From positions 1,736,001 to 1,800,000 of the forward strand of contig CP036352.1 in NCBI GenBank assembly GCA_007753915.1: DNA of 64,000 nucleotides. The letters run 5' to 3'. The translations under genes and the position numbers were made by a program. The DNA is from Phycisphaerae bacterium RAS2 (GTDB lineage Bacteria > Planctomycetota > Phycisphaerae > UBA1845 > UTPLA1). The notes under the pieces were generated by a model. It was not told the DNA's origin. It saw nothing but the letters and a program-made list of their open reading frames with translations, and ran no database searches. Positions 37,151 to 46,265 of this stretch are shown here, in pieces. The number at the start of each line of letters is the position of its first letter. The first letter of the stretch is position 1.

Positions 37151-39778
37151 TCAGGGGATGAGGGACTGGATCCGGCTGATCTTTTCTTCGACATCCGGCC
37201 CATTCTTGATCCGCTGCGCCTCGCGATACGCGATAAGAGCCGCGGTCATGTCGCCACGAAGGACGGCCTTGTCGCCGCGGTCTATCGCGTTGCCGCGCCG
37301 TGCCTGAAGGATTTTGTCCTGCACGTCCTTTCGCGCCGACTCCGGCAGTTGGGGCAGGGCGCTTCGGAATAACTGCTCGGCCTCTTCGAATTGATTGGCA
37401 GCAAGGGCAGCGTCGCCGCGCTTGGCCAGGCGCGCCGCTTCGAAGGCCGGTGCGTAGCGGTCAACTTGTCGACGGGCCTCATCGGTGTCGGCGTTGTACA
37501 GGGAGTTGCGCAGCAGGTCCTCGCTGGCGAGAACATCGCCAGCGGCGATGGCGCTCTTGGCCTGTTCGAGGAAGAGGTGGGCGCGGGCGGTCTTGAGCTT
37601 GGCTTCTACTTCAGCCGTCGGCGAGGTTTCGCTCGCGCGCTCATAAGAGCTGACGGCGAGATTGTAGTCGCGGGCCAGAAGCGCCTCGTCACCCGTGAGA
37701 ATCCACTCGAATCGATTCTTGGCGTCGATGATTTCCTTTCGCAGGTCGCGTGTTTCGCTCGTAATGCGAATGGCCTCGGCCTGGCCTAGGCTGCCCAGCG
37801 CTGCCGCGAAGTTGTCGCGCAAGAGGTATCGCCGCGACTCCTTGAGCGACTGGCGATATCGGTAGTCGCGCTTGGCCGATTCCAACGCATCGCGCAACGA
37901 CTCGGCGTCGGCTCCACCCTTTCCGACCTGCTCTTCGTACGCAGCGAAGGCACGCTCGGCAGCGGTGAAATCATCGCGGGCCAGGGCTTCCATGCCTTCG
38001 GTGACGAGTCGCTCGTTGTCCTTCTTGTCCCACATTCGCGTCTGGAGTTCCTGAATGCGGAACGACTCGGCGCCTTGCTCGCGCGCAGAAGCCAGTCGCA
38101 ATTGGACGGCTTCATAGTCGCCGCGATCCAGGGCGCGATGTGCTTCAATGAGATCCAACCATCCGCCGGCCGCACGTTGAAGCGCCACATCGGCGGGGTC
38201 CGAGAGTTTCATGGCGGACAGTTCGCGGAATCGCCCGCGGGATTCCTCGAGCTGGCCGGATCGAAATGCGTCCTCGGCAAGCTTGAAGATGATTCGCGCG
38301 GGGCTGCCCGTTGACGCATGGAAGTACGATTGCCACGCCCATTTTCCGCCGTACGTGGCGACCGCAATCATTAGCACAGCCGCGAACGCGCTTCTCAAGA
38401 TGCGCGGATAGCGCTTCTTGTAGCTCTCGTGCGCTTCCGGGGCGGATGGCACGTGCTCGATTCGTGGAATGACGCGCGCGGCGGGCACAGGCGAACGGGC
38501 AGGTCGGCGTGGCTGTCGACGCGAGGCCGCGGGCCGCTGATGAACCGACGGGTCGGCAGAAGCGGCCGTCGTAGTTTGACGTGCGTCGGTTGTTTGGCCC
38601 GGTGAGACGCGTGCAGCCGTTCGGACTGTGAATGGCTGCGTCGCAGGTCGACTCGGAGGAGTAGGTCCTGCCGCGGACGCCGAATCGCGCGGGGGCGACT
38701 GGGCGCTTGGTGGCGCCGAGGTAAATGGCTGCCGGTCTTGCGTTGGTGCCACGAACGGGGCGCGAGCGGCCGCCGGCGCGGTGCGCCGAACGGAAGGCGC
38801 TGCCGGTTGAATGGTCGGCGAGGACTTTCGCTCGGAGGGAGCAGCCGCCAACGTGTCGATCGCTTCGTCGATGGAAGTGAAGCGGTCTTCCAGCCGCTTG
38901 GCAGTCATTCGCTCAATGACATCCGCAAGTGTCCGCGGCACGAGGGAGTTGACCGAGTCGGCGCGGGGCAGGGCTTGATTGAGGTTCGCAACCCAGTCGA
39001 TCCATTGACCGACTCCTGCGGGGCCGGTCCCTGCAACCTGTGCGATGAACTGCTCCATGGCTCGCCGGCCGATGCACACTTCGTAAAGGGTCATGCCGAG
39101 GCTGTAAACGTCGACGCGGTCGTCGTAGCCCAGTTCCATCAGCAGTTCGGGGGCGGCATAGCGTGGCGTAATCACCGGCGGCCGGGTGGCGTCGCTCTCG
39201 TGAGCCGCGCAGGAAAGGTTCGCGACTTTCCCCACGCCGGCGGGCGTGACAAGAATATTCGTCGGGTCGATGCACCGGTGGACAATGCTCAAGCTGTGGA
39301 GCAGTTTCAGTCCGGCGCCAGCGGTACGAAGCAGTCTCGGTGCGTCCTTGGGGCCGACACGTCGCTTGGCGACGAGGGAATCGAGCCAGTGGCCATCGAC
39401 GTATTCCTCGACGATGAACAGCCCGACTTCGTCTTCAATCAGCTCGAAGACATTGACGACAAATCGCGGATCAAAGGAGCATCGCGCCAGGAAATGAGCT
39501 TCGCGCTTGAAGTTGCCGCACGCGATGGGATCGTCGAGCAGGTCGGTCGCCATTTGCTTGAGCGTGACGAGCCGGTCCAGCATGCCGTCGCGCGCTTTGT
39601 ACACGACCGCATGGTGATAGGTTCGGATGCGCTCAAGGATGCGATACTTGCCCAGTCCGGTGCCGGTCGGCAGGCCTGGCTGCAGAGGCTGCGCGCGCGA
39701 GTCCAGCGCGCCGTCGGGCAAGGCTTCGCCTGCGGCGTCCGGTGACTGACCGGGCTGGCGGTGCTGCGAATCTGTCAT
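37151..39778 (-). CDS. membrane-anchored serine/threonine pseudokinase with TPR-like C-terminal domain
   Basis: 875 residues from the ATG at 39778; the frame extends further upstream but overlaps the divergent efflux operon. The kinase-like domain is at about 44-310: Lys74 (VTLK), Glu93 and the APE motif (209-211) are conserved. The catalytic HRD reads H167-R-C169, the next Lys is Asp171 (HRCIDPTN), the DFG motif reads N187-L-S, and the glycine loop has lost its glycines (RIRTYHHAVVY). Loss of both catalytic Asps predicts a pseudokinase. Residues 320-455 are a Pro/Ala/Thr-rich linker, 461-481 a membrane helix, and 490-875 a TPR-like helical domain, probably periplasmic. It precedes an ECF sigma operon. 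Confidence 0.9.
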   Translation of the reverse strand: MTDSQHRQPGQSPDAAGEALPDGALDSRAQPLQPGLPTGTGLGKYRILERIRTYHHAVVYKARDGMLDRLVTLKQMATDLLDDPIACGNFKREAHFLARCSFDPRFVVNVFELIEDEVGLFIVEEYVDGHWLDSLVAKRRVGPKDAPRLLRTAGAGLKLLHSLSIVHRCIDPTNILVTPAGVGKVANLSCAAHESDATRPPVITPRYAAPELLMELGYDDRVDVYSLGMTLYEVCIGRRAMEQFIAQVAGTGPAGVGQWIDWVANLNQALPRADSVNSLVPRTLADVIERMTAKRLEDRFTSIDEAIDTLAAAPSERKSSPTIQPAAPSVRRTAPAAARAPFVAPTQDRQPFTSAPPSAQSPPRDSASAAGPTPPSRPATQPFTVRTAARVSPGQTTDARQTTTAASADPSVHQRPAASRRQPRRPARSPVPAARVIPRIEHVPSAPEAHESYKKRYPRILRSAFAAVLMIAVATYGGKWAWQSYFHASTGSPARIIFKLAEDAFRSGQLEESRGRFRELSAMKLSDPADVALQRAAGGWLDLIEAHRALDRGDYEAVQLRLASAREQGAESFRIQELQTRMWDKKDNERLVTEGMEALARDDFTAAERAFAAYEEQVGKGGADAESLRDALESAKRDYRYRQSLKESRRYLLRDNFAAALGSLGQAEAIRITSETRDLRKEIIDAKNRFEWILTGDEALLARDYNLAVSSYERASETSPTAEVEAKLKTARAHLFLEQAKSAIAAGDVLASEDLLRNSLYNADTDEARRQVDRYAPAFEAARLAKRGDAALAANQFEEAEQLFRSALPQLPESARKDVQDKILQARRGNAIDRGDKAVLRGDMTAALIAYREAQRIKNGPDVEEKISRIQSLIP

Positions 39779-39858
39779 GCATCTGCTCGACTGGGTCGGC
39801 GTGTGGTCGCCGTGAAGACCGCTCCCCTCGCGGCCTGCTCTTGTCGCAGTGATACTCC

Positions 39859-39864
39859 AGTATA
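39859..39864 (-). promoter_or_regulatory. -10-like element for the pseudokinase gene
   Basis: Reading leftward, TATACT occurs at 39864-39859, about 80 bases upstream of the ATG. No convincing -35 box accompanies it. The 270-base region to the divergent efflux gene also has TATATT at 39955-39960 on the plus strand, so both genes may be expressed from here. Confidence 0.3.
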
Positions 39865-40048
39865 CCCGTTCCGGCCGCCCGAATCTGCCCTGGCTTGAGC
39901 GCGGATCGAAGGCGGCATGCGAGCCGCCGACGTTCGATGGCCGATGAACAGGCCTATATTGGACCTTCCGATGAGGTCGCGTTGCCATCCGGCTGATCGG
40001 ACCTAGAATCCGGACATGCTGTGGACTGTTCAGCGAGGGTGGAGGCGG

Positions 40049-41308
40049 ATGCGATTCATTTTCCTGATTGCACTTGGCGGGTTGATGCTGTTGGCTGCGA
40101 CGGAGGCGCGCGGGCAGCCGGGGATGGCGCGCGCGGTGGAAGTGGCGGCAGTGGATCGCGAACCCGTCGCGCCGACGATTCAACTCGTTGGTACGGTCCG
40201 GCCGCGCATTCGCACGGTGGTCGCGACGGAAGTCGCGGGCTTGGTGGCCGAGTTGCCCGTGTCGGAGGGCGACCCGATAAAGAAGGGCGACGTGCTTTGT
40301 CGATTGCGCGAGACGCAAAGGCAGCTTGCGCTGGAGGAGTCCAAGGCGAGACTATCGGAATTGCGGGATGTCATCGCAGAGCGCGAGGCGACGCTTCGCA
40401 AGACCGAGTTCGAGGCGCAGCGGATGGAGGGGTTGTACAAACTTGAGCGCTGCACCGAGAAAGAGTTCCGCGACGCTCGCGAAGAGCACGAAGCGGCCAA
40501 GGGGCGGCACCAGCAATCGGTCCATGCGCACGCAGCCTACCAGGCGACGGTCGACCGCATGGCGGACGATGTGGCGCGGATGACAATTCGTTCGCCGTGC
40601 GATGGGTTCGTCGTCGGCAAGCAAACCGAAATCGGCAGCTGGGTGGACCTGGGCGGGGCGGTCGTGGAGCTGATCGACCTGTCCACCGTCAAGATTCGCG
40701 TTCCATCGCCCGAGTCGGCCGCACCATGGTGTGTGCCGGGCGAGCCGGTGGTCGTTCACATCGACGCGCTAGGACGGAGCTTCGATGGAAGGATTGCGCG
40801 GCGTGTGCCCGATGCCGATCCGCAGGCACGAACGGTACCGATTGAAGTCGGCGTACCCAATGCGAAGTCTGAAATCATGGCGGGAATGTTTGCACGCGTT
40901 GCGGTTCCGAACGGGCCGCGGCGCGTCGCGCCGATCGTACCGAAGGATGCAGTCGTTACACGCGGTGCACAGCAGATGGTATTCTCGATCACCGAAACGG
41001 CCGAGGGCTTCCTGGCGGTTCCTGTCTCGGTGCAAATCGATTCGGAACTCGCTGATCGTGTTTCGATTTCCGGGCCGGGCGTGGAGTCGCTGCGCGCGGT
41101 CGTCATCCGTGGCAACGAATACATGTTCGGGCCGTCGCCGGTCGGATTGTCGCCGGAATCGGCCGCGCTGTTGAAGCCCGTCAAATCGCCGACCAGTCAG
41201 CCTGCGAATGCGACAAGCCAGCCCGCGACGCCGAAGCGCGCGGCGATGATGAACGAAGCTCTGCCTGCCCACCTGATCGGCCGCGAAGGCCGCCCGCGCA
41301 CGAGTTGA
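40049..41308 (+). CDS. RND efflux periplasmic adaptor (HlyD/MFP family)
   Basis: 419 residues from the ATG at 40049, which opens a signal peptide (MRFIFLIALGGLMLLAATEARG) and has purine-rich GAGGG and GGAGG upstream; the ATG at 40016 would add 11 residues before it. The lipoyl-like half (VVATEVAGLVAELPVSEGDPIKKGDVLCRL) is followed by an alpha-helical hairpin (about 85-175), the second lipoyl half (IRSPCDGFVVGKQTEIGSWV) and the beta-barrel domain. A Thr/Ser/Pro-rich tail ends it. It links the inner-membrane pump encoded 13 bases downstream to an outer-membrane channel not found in the window. Confidence 0.93.
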   Translation: MRFIFLIALGGLMLLAATEARGQPGMARAVEVAAVDREPVAPTIQLVGTVRPRIRTVVATEVAGLVAELPVSEGDPIKKGDVLCRLRETQRQLALEESKARLSELRDVIAEREATLRKTEFEAQRMEGLYKLERCTEKEFRDAREEHEAAKGRHQQSVHAHAAYQATVDRMADDVARMTIRSPCDGFVVGKQTEIGSWVDLGGAVVELIDLSTVKIRVPSPESAAPWCVPGEPVVVHIDALGRSFDGRIARRVPDADPQARTVPIEVGVPNAKSEIMAGMFARVAVPNGPRRVAPIVPKDAVVTRGAQQMVFSITETAEGFLAVPVSVQIDSELADRVSISGPGVESLRAVVIRGNEYMFGPSPVGLSPESAALLKPVKSPTSQPANATSQPATPKRAAMMNEALPAHLIGREGRPRTS

Positions 41309-41321
41309 AGGCGGCTGCTCC

Positions 41322-44300
41322 ATGCAACTGATTGAATTCTTCATCAAGAACCCGGTCAAGGTGGCCGTCGGCGTGTTGCTGCTGGTCTTGTTCGGCCTGC
41401 TGACCGTGGTGCCGCCGTCGATTCTCCCGTCGCCGATTCGCGTGCCGGTTCAGTTGACACCGAACATGGACGAGCCGGTCGTGTCGGTGACGACGCTCTG
41501 GGAGGGCGCGAGTCCGGAAGAGGTGGAGCGCGAGATCATCGATCCGCAGGAGGAGGTACTCAAGAGCGTCACGGGGCTGCGGAAACTCACGTCCGCGGCA
41601 TCGCAGGGCAGCGGGGCGATCACGCTGGAATTCGTGGTCGGGACCAATCAGGACGTTGCGAAGCAGGACGTGAGCGATGCGCTGCGTCGCGTGAAGTACC
41701 AGATTCCGCTGAACGAGTTTGAGAATCCGATCGTGATTTCGGGCCGGCCGTTCGGTGAAGAGGCGATTGCCTGGATGATCCTGTCCAGCGACGAGCCGGG
41801 CGTGTCGGTCCCGTCGATGAAGACGTTCGTAGATGACAACGTCAAATCGGCTTTGGAGCGGGTGGAGGGGATCGCGTCGATCGGCGTGTATGGCGGGCGC
41901 GAGCGTGAGGTGCAGGTGGTGGCGGACCCGTGGCGGCTGGCGCAGGCGGGGATCACGTTCAACGAGCTGGCGCAAGCGCTGACGAGTCAGAACACGAACG
42001 TTTCTGCCGGTGCGAGCGCGCAGGGCAAGCGGGACATCGTGTTGCGCACGATGGGGCAGTTTGCGTCGCTGGAGGAGATTCGCCGGACCGTGATCAAGAC
42101 CGGCCCCGGCGGACCGATCCGCGTGGGCGACGTGGCCGAGGCGAAGGACGACTTCAAGAAACAGTACGAGTTCGTGCGCAGCGAAGGGCGAGAGGTCATC
42201 GCGCTCGCGGCCTATCGCGAGACCAACGCGAACGTCATCGAGACCATGGAAGGATTGCGCGAGGCGGTGACGGAGGTGAACCGCGAGGTGCTGTCGCCGC
42301 GGGGCCTCGATCTTGAGTTGACAAACGTCTATGACCAGACGGTGTACATTCATTCGGCCATCGGACTCGTGAAGGACAACATCTATTTCGGCGGGGCGCT
42401 GGCGATTGTCGTGTTGTGGTTGTTTCTTCGGAGTTGGTCGGCAACCGGCATCGTGGCGCTGGCGATCCCGATCTCGGTCATCGGCACGTTCTTGATCATT
42501 CCGCTTGCGGATCGCACGGTGAACGTCGTGATGCTCGCGGGGCTGGCGTTCGCCGTCGGCATGGTCGTCGACAACGCCATCGTCGTCCTGGAAAACATTT
42601 ACCGTCACATGGAGATGGGCAAGCCGCGCGAGAAGGCGGCGCTGGATGGATCAGCCGAGGTCTGGGGCGCGGTTCTGGCGAACTCGCTGACGACGGCGAT
42701 CGTGTTCCTTCCGATTATTTTCGTGAAGGAAGAGGCCGGACAACTGTTCCGCGACATCGCGATTGCGATCTCGGCCGCGGTTCTCCTCTCCTTGGTCGTC
42801 TCGCTGACGGTGATTCCGCCATTGGCAGCACGTTATCTCACATCGAGCCGTGCCAAAGCTCGAGAAGAGGGCGGACGCTTTGCCCACGCGCTGGGCCGAT
42901 TCGTCGGATGGATCAACGGACGAGTTCTAACGCGGCTGGCGGTTGTGCTGATCTCGACGGTCGGTTCGGTCTGGTTGTCGATGCGATTGGCGCCCGAACC
43001 GAGTTACCTGCCGTCGGGCAATCAGAATCTGATTTTCGGATTCCTCATTACGCCGCCGGGCTACAACGCGCACGAGTTCAGGCAGATCGGCATTTCACTG
43101 GAAGAGGGCAACCCCGCAAAGGGGCAAATCGGGATTCGCCCGTTCTGGGAGGCGGAGCCTGGCTCGGAACAATACACGAAACTGCTGGGCGACTGGAGCA
43201 CGATGGTTGAGAAGTTCGTGATCCCCGGCAAGCTGGGCGAGATCGCTTCACAGGAAGCCATCCTCAAAGAAAGCCATCGCACGCGTCGCGAGCGAGCCGA
43301 GGCTCGCGCGCGAATTCGCGAAGTTCGGCGCGACATCGCCCTGTGGCGGACGCCGCCGCCGCCGATTGACAATTTCTTTTACGTGTCATTTGGCGGGCAG
43401 GCCATCATGGGCTGTTCGAGCAAGGACCCCGGCAACGTGCGTCCGCTGCTCAACGTGCTGAACAGCACGGGTTTTTCGGTGCCCGATTCGTTCGCGATCT
43501 TTTTCCAGACATCGATCTTTACCAATCTCGGCGAGAGCAATTCCGTGGAGATCGAGGTGCGCGGTGATGACCTGGACCGCGTAACGGCCGCGGCGGGCAA
43601 CATCGCCATGGCCTGCCGGGAACAGTTCGGAGCCATGCCGGAGTCAACACCGCGAAACTTCCAACTGGGCCGGCGCGAGGATCGGCTCGTACCGGATCGT
43701 GTGCGAGCGGGGGAAGTGGGGCTGAACGTGGCGGACATCGGGTCCATTGTGCGCGCCTGCGGCGACGGCCGCGTGGTCGGGCAGTATCGCGAAGGGGGCG
43801 ACAGCGTCGATCTGACGATCAAGTTCGCCGGGCTGGACGACCCGGACCAGGCGCGGGGGGCGACAAGCCGCATCACGGAGACGCCCGTCTTCACGCCGTC
43901 CGGACGGATCGTGCCGCTTTCGTCGGTGTGCCGGCTGGAACGGACAACCGCCCCCCAGGAAATCAATCACATTGAGACGCAGCGCTCGGTGAAACTGACG
44001 ATTCGGCCGCCGGAAGGCATGGCGCTGCCTGATGTCATCAACACGATTCAGAACGAGATCGTCGCGCCGATGCGAACCGCCGCGGGGTACGGTACAGAGC
44101 AATGGAAGATTGAACCGGGTATTGTCGTCGGTCTCGCGGGCAACGCGGACAAACTTCGTACAACGTGGGACGCACTCAAGTGGCTCCTGTTTCTGTCGTT
44201 CCTGATCTGCTACCTGCTCATGGCCGGTCTGTTCGAGTCCTTTGCCTATCCATTTGTCATCATTTTCACCGTGCCGTTCGCGGTGATCGGCGGGTTCTTC

Positions 44301-44897
44301 GGCCTGGCGCTGGTTCATGAGGCGACATGGGCCGATCCAACCGTGGCCGTGCAGCAACTGGACATGCTGACCATTCTGGGCTTTGTGATTCTGCTGGGGA
44401 TCGTTGTGAACAACGGCATCCTGATCGTTCACCAGACGCTGAACTACATGAGCTACGGACGCACGGCGGAGCAGGCCATCGCGGAATCGGTGCAGTCACG
44501 TTTGCGGCCGATCTTGATGACCGTGATGACGACGTTTTTCGGCCAGTTGCCGCTGGTGATTCGACCGGGGTCCGGCGCGGAACTGTATCGCGGACTGGGC
44601 GCGGTTGTGTTGGGTGGGCTGCTGGTTTCGACCTTGTTCACGTTGATTGTGGTGCCGTCGGTGCTATCGCTCTTTCTTGGCGCACGCATGCATTTGAGCC
44701 GGGCGTTGTTCGGCAGGCGTGCCAGACAGGCAGGTGGTGAGTTTGCCTTGGCAGCCGCACACTCGGCGTCGTTTGCGTCGCTCGAAAACACGTCCGCTGC
44801 CGTCGCCGCCGCGCCGGGCGCTTCGAGTCATGCTGCGTCCGCGATTGGATCGAGCGACGTGTCGCGGGTGCTCGCAGGTTCCCCCGATCAGAGCTAG
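41322..44897 (+). CDS. RND-family multidrug/metabolite efflux permease (AcrB-like)
   Basis: 1191 residues with the AcrB layout: one N-terminal membrane helix, a large periplasmic loop, TM2-6 (about 345-500), TM7, a second periplasmic loop and TM8-12 (about 945-1130). TM4 carries LAGLAFAVGMVVDNAIVVLENIYRHM, with the proton-relay Asp; the second Asp of AcrB is Asn, as in many non-enterobacterial homologues. The second periplasmic loop has an insertion with Arg/Glu-rich helix EVRRDIALWRTPPPP. A poorly conserved Ala/Ser-rich tail follows TM12. The proton-driven pump works with the adaptor encoded upstream; substrate unknown. Confidence 0.94.
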   Translation: MQLIEFFIKNPVKVAVGVLLLVLFGLLTVVPPSILPSPIRVPVQLTPNMDEPVVSVTTLWEGASPEEVEREIIDPQEEVLKSVTGLRKLTSAASQGSGAITLEFVVGTNQDVAKQDVSDALRRVKYQIPLNEFENPIVISGRPFGEEAIAWMILSSDEPGVSVPSMKTFVDDNVKSALERVEGIASIGVYGGREREVQVVADPWRLAQAGITFNELAQALTSQNTNVSAGASAQGKRDIVLRTMGQFASLEEIRRTVIKTGPGGPIRVGDVAEAKDDFKKQYEFVRSEGREVIALAAYRETNANVIETMEGLREAVTEVNREVLSPRGLDLELTNVYDQTVYIHSAIGLVKDNIYFGGALAIVVLWLFLRSWSATGIVALAIPISVIGTFLIIPLADRTVNVVMLAGLAFAVGMVVDNAIVVLENIYRHMEMGKPREKAALDGSAEVWGAVLANSLTTAIVFLPIIFVKEEAGQLFRDIAIAISAAVLLSLVVSLTVIPPLAARYLTSSRAKAREEGGRFAHALGRFVGWINGRVLTRLAVVLISTVGSVWLSMRLAPEPSYLPSGNQNLIFGFLITPPGYNAHEFRQIGISLEEGNPAKGQIGIRPFWEAEPGSEQYTKLLGDWSTMVEKFVIPGKLGEIASQEAILKESHRTRRERAEARARIREVRRDIALWRTPPPPIDNFFYVSFGGQAIMGCSSKDPGNVRPLLNVLNSTGFSVPDSFAIFFQTSIFTNLGESNSVEIEVRGDDLDRVTAAAGNIAMACREQFGAMPESTPRNFQLGRREDRLVPDRVRAGEVGLNVADIGSIVRACGDGRVVGQYREGGDSVDLTIKFAGLDDPDQARGATSRITETPVFTPSGRIVPLSSVCRLERTTAPQEINHIETQRSVKLTIRPPEGMALPDVINTIQNEIVAPMRTAAGYGTEQWKIEPGIVVGLAGNADKLRTTWDALKWLLFLSFLICYLLMAGLFESFAYPFVIIFTVPFAVIGGFFGLALVHEATWADPTVAVQQLDMLTILGFVILLGIVVNNGILIVHQTLNYMSYGRTAEQAIAESVQSRLRPILMTVMTTFFGQLPLVIRPGSGAELYRGLGAVVLGGLLVSTLFTLIVVPSVLSLFLGARMHLSRALFGRRARQAGGEFALAAAHSASFASLENTSAAVAAAPGASSHAASAIGSSDVSRVLAGSPDQS

Positions 44898-44961
44898 AAT
44901 CGGCGAAGGTCTCTCCGCCGCCATGGGGTCGTGATCCGCGCGCCGGGGAGTGGAGCCTGTC

Positions 44962-45777
44962 ATGCGCCTGATTCGATTCCTTGATAGTGATGGGAAGGTT
45001 CGCTACGGGCGGCCTGCCGATTCCGAACACGCCTTTCCGATCGTGGGTGACATTTATACAGAGTACGAAGTTGCCGATCGACCGATTCCGGTCATGGCAC
45101 GGCTGGCGCCCGTGGACCCGCCCAATGTCTTTGCGATCGGGCGGAACTACGGCGAGCATGCCAAAGAGATGAGCGCCGAGGTGGAGAAGGAGCCGCTGAT
45201 TTTTCTCAAGGCGACGACATCGGTGATCGGCCCGGACGAGCCGATCATCCTGCCGGCTTCCGCGCCGGATGAAGTGGATTTCGAGGCCGAGCTGGCGGTC
45301 GTCATCGGCCGCCCGGCTCGGAACGTGCCGGAATCGCGGGCGATGGAGTACGTGCTGGGTTTCACCGCGGCGAACGATGTCTCGGCGCGGGATTGCCAGA
45401 AGCGGCGCGACAAGCAGTGGGCGCGCGGGAAGAGTTTCGATACGTTCTGCCCGCTCGGCCCGGACCTCGTACCAGCCGGCAGCCTCGATCCGGCGCGATT
45501 GTCGGTGCGATCCATATTAAACGGCCGCGAAATGCAATCCGGCAACACGTCCGACATGATTTTCTCTGTACCGTTTCTTGTCAGCTATCTGTCACATCAG
45601 TTTCGCCTGCTGCCGGGCACGGTGATCCTCACCGGAACGCCTCCGGGGGTCGGCGCAGCGCGCACGCCGCCGGTTTTCCTTCGACCGGGCGATGTCATCG
45701 AAGTGGAAGTGGAATCAATCGGGCGCTTGGCCAACCGTGTCGAAGCCGCGTCTGTGGTCGCGTCCCATATCGCATAA
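44962..45777 (+). CDS. fumarylacetoacetate hydrolase (FAH) family protein
   Basis: 271 residues from the ATG at 44962, with GGGGAG-TGGAG upstream. The FAH superfamily includes hydrolases, decarboxylases and isomerases acting on 2-oxo or acylpyruvate compounds. Visible are NVFAIGRNYGEHAKEM, the metal-binding EVDFEAELAVVIG (two Glu and one Asp ligand), YVLGFTAANDVSARDCQ, GKSFDTFCPLGP and the C-terminal TVILTGTPPGVG. The protein is most like acylpyruvate hydrolase or oxaloacetate decarboxylase type (FAHD1) proteins in length. The substrate cannot be assigned. Confidence 0.93.
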   Translation: MRLIRFLDSDGKVRYGRPADSEHAFPIVGDIYTEYEVADRPIPVMARLAPVDPPNVFAIGRNYGEHAKEMSAEVEKEPLIFLKATTSVIGPDEPIILPASAPDEVDFEAELAVVIGRPARNVPESRAMEYVLGFTAANDVSARDCQKRRDKQWARGKSFDTFCPLGPDLVPAGSLDPARLSVRSILNGREMQSGNTSDMIFSVPFLVSYLSHQFRLLPGTVILTGTPPGVGAARTPPVFLRPGDVIEVEVESIGRLANRVEAASVVASHIA

Positions 45778-45830
45778 CCGATTCGCCGTGAATTGAATTG
45801 CTCAATCGCATGAGCCGATAGGCCCATGCC

Positions 45831-46265
45831 ATGAGCCACGACCCCATCAGCGCCGGCGCGCGCCAATTCCAGCGTCATGCGACGCAGTTTCGCGCGAGAA
45901 TCGAGCCGCATCCCGATCAGGCCGAGCAGTTTCGGTTGAGTTACTCCGGATTCTCGGACGATCTGGCCGTCGTCGATGTCAGCGCCGGCGGCATTGCCCT
46001 GCACTCCTGCTTCTTCGTGCCGCGCAACCTGCGCATGGCGGTCACGATTCTCGATCTGAAGACGGCGGACGGCCGGCAATTGGGCGATGTGACGGTGCGC
46101 GTCGTGGTCCGGCGGTGCTTGTTGGTGGATTACAAGCCCACCTACCAGGTCGGCATGCAGTTCATCGATCCGACCGGCACGGACGAGCAGATGTTCGTGC
46201 AGGTGGCAACGGATGCGGGCGCGCTTTCGAAGCCGGTTCAACTGGAGGCCGCCGGTGCTCGCTAA
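45831..46265 (+). CDS. PilZ-domain-like protein
   Basis: 144 residues. The second half of a PilZ domain is visible: DVSAGGIAL (49-57, fitting the D/NxSxxG part of the c-di-GMP site), then strands with RVVVRRCLLVDYKPTYQVGMQFID. An RxxxR arginine pair is not clearly positioned, so c-di-GMP binding is uncertain. The stop lies 11 bases inside the following ATPase gene. Being first in the pilus/secretion operon, it probably modulates or contacts the assembly ATPase. Confidence 0.75.
   Translation: MSHDPISAGARQFQRHATQFRARIEPHPDQAEQFRLSYSGFSDDLAVVDVSAGGIALHSCFFVPRNLRMAVTILDLKTADGRQLGDVTVRVVVRRCLLVDYKPTYQVGMQFIDPTGTDEQMFVQVATDAGALSKPVQLEAAGAR

Noticed and set aside
39779-40318. N-terminal extension of the pseudokinase by 180 residues
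   Set aside because: It would overlap the divergent RND adaptor gene and has a shadow-like composition.
41181-42608. A 475-residue antisense frame opposite the RND adaptor and pump
   Set aside because: Its composition (excess Arg, His, Asp, Gln) is that of a shadow frame, and the opposite strand encodes clear RND motifs.
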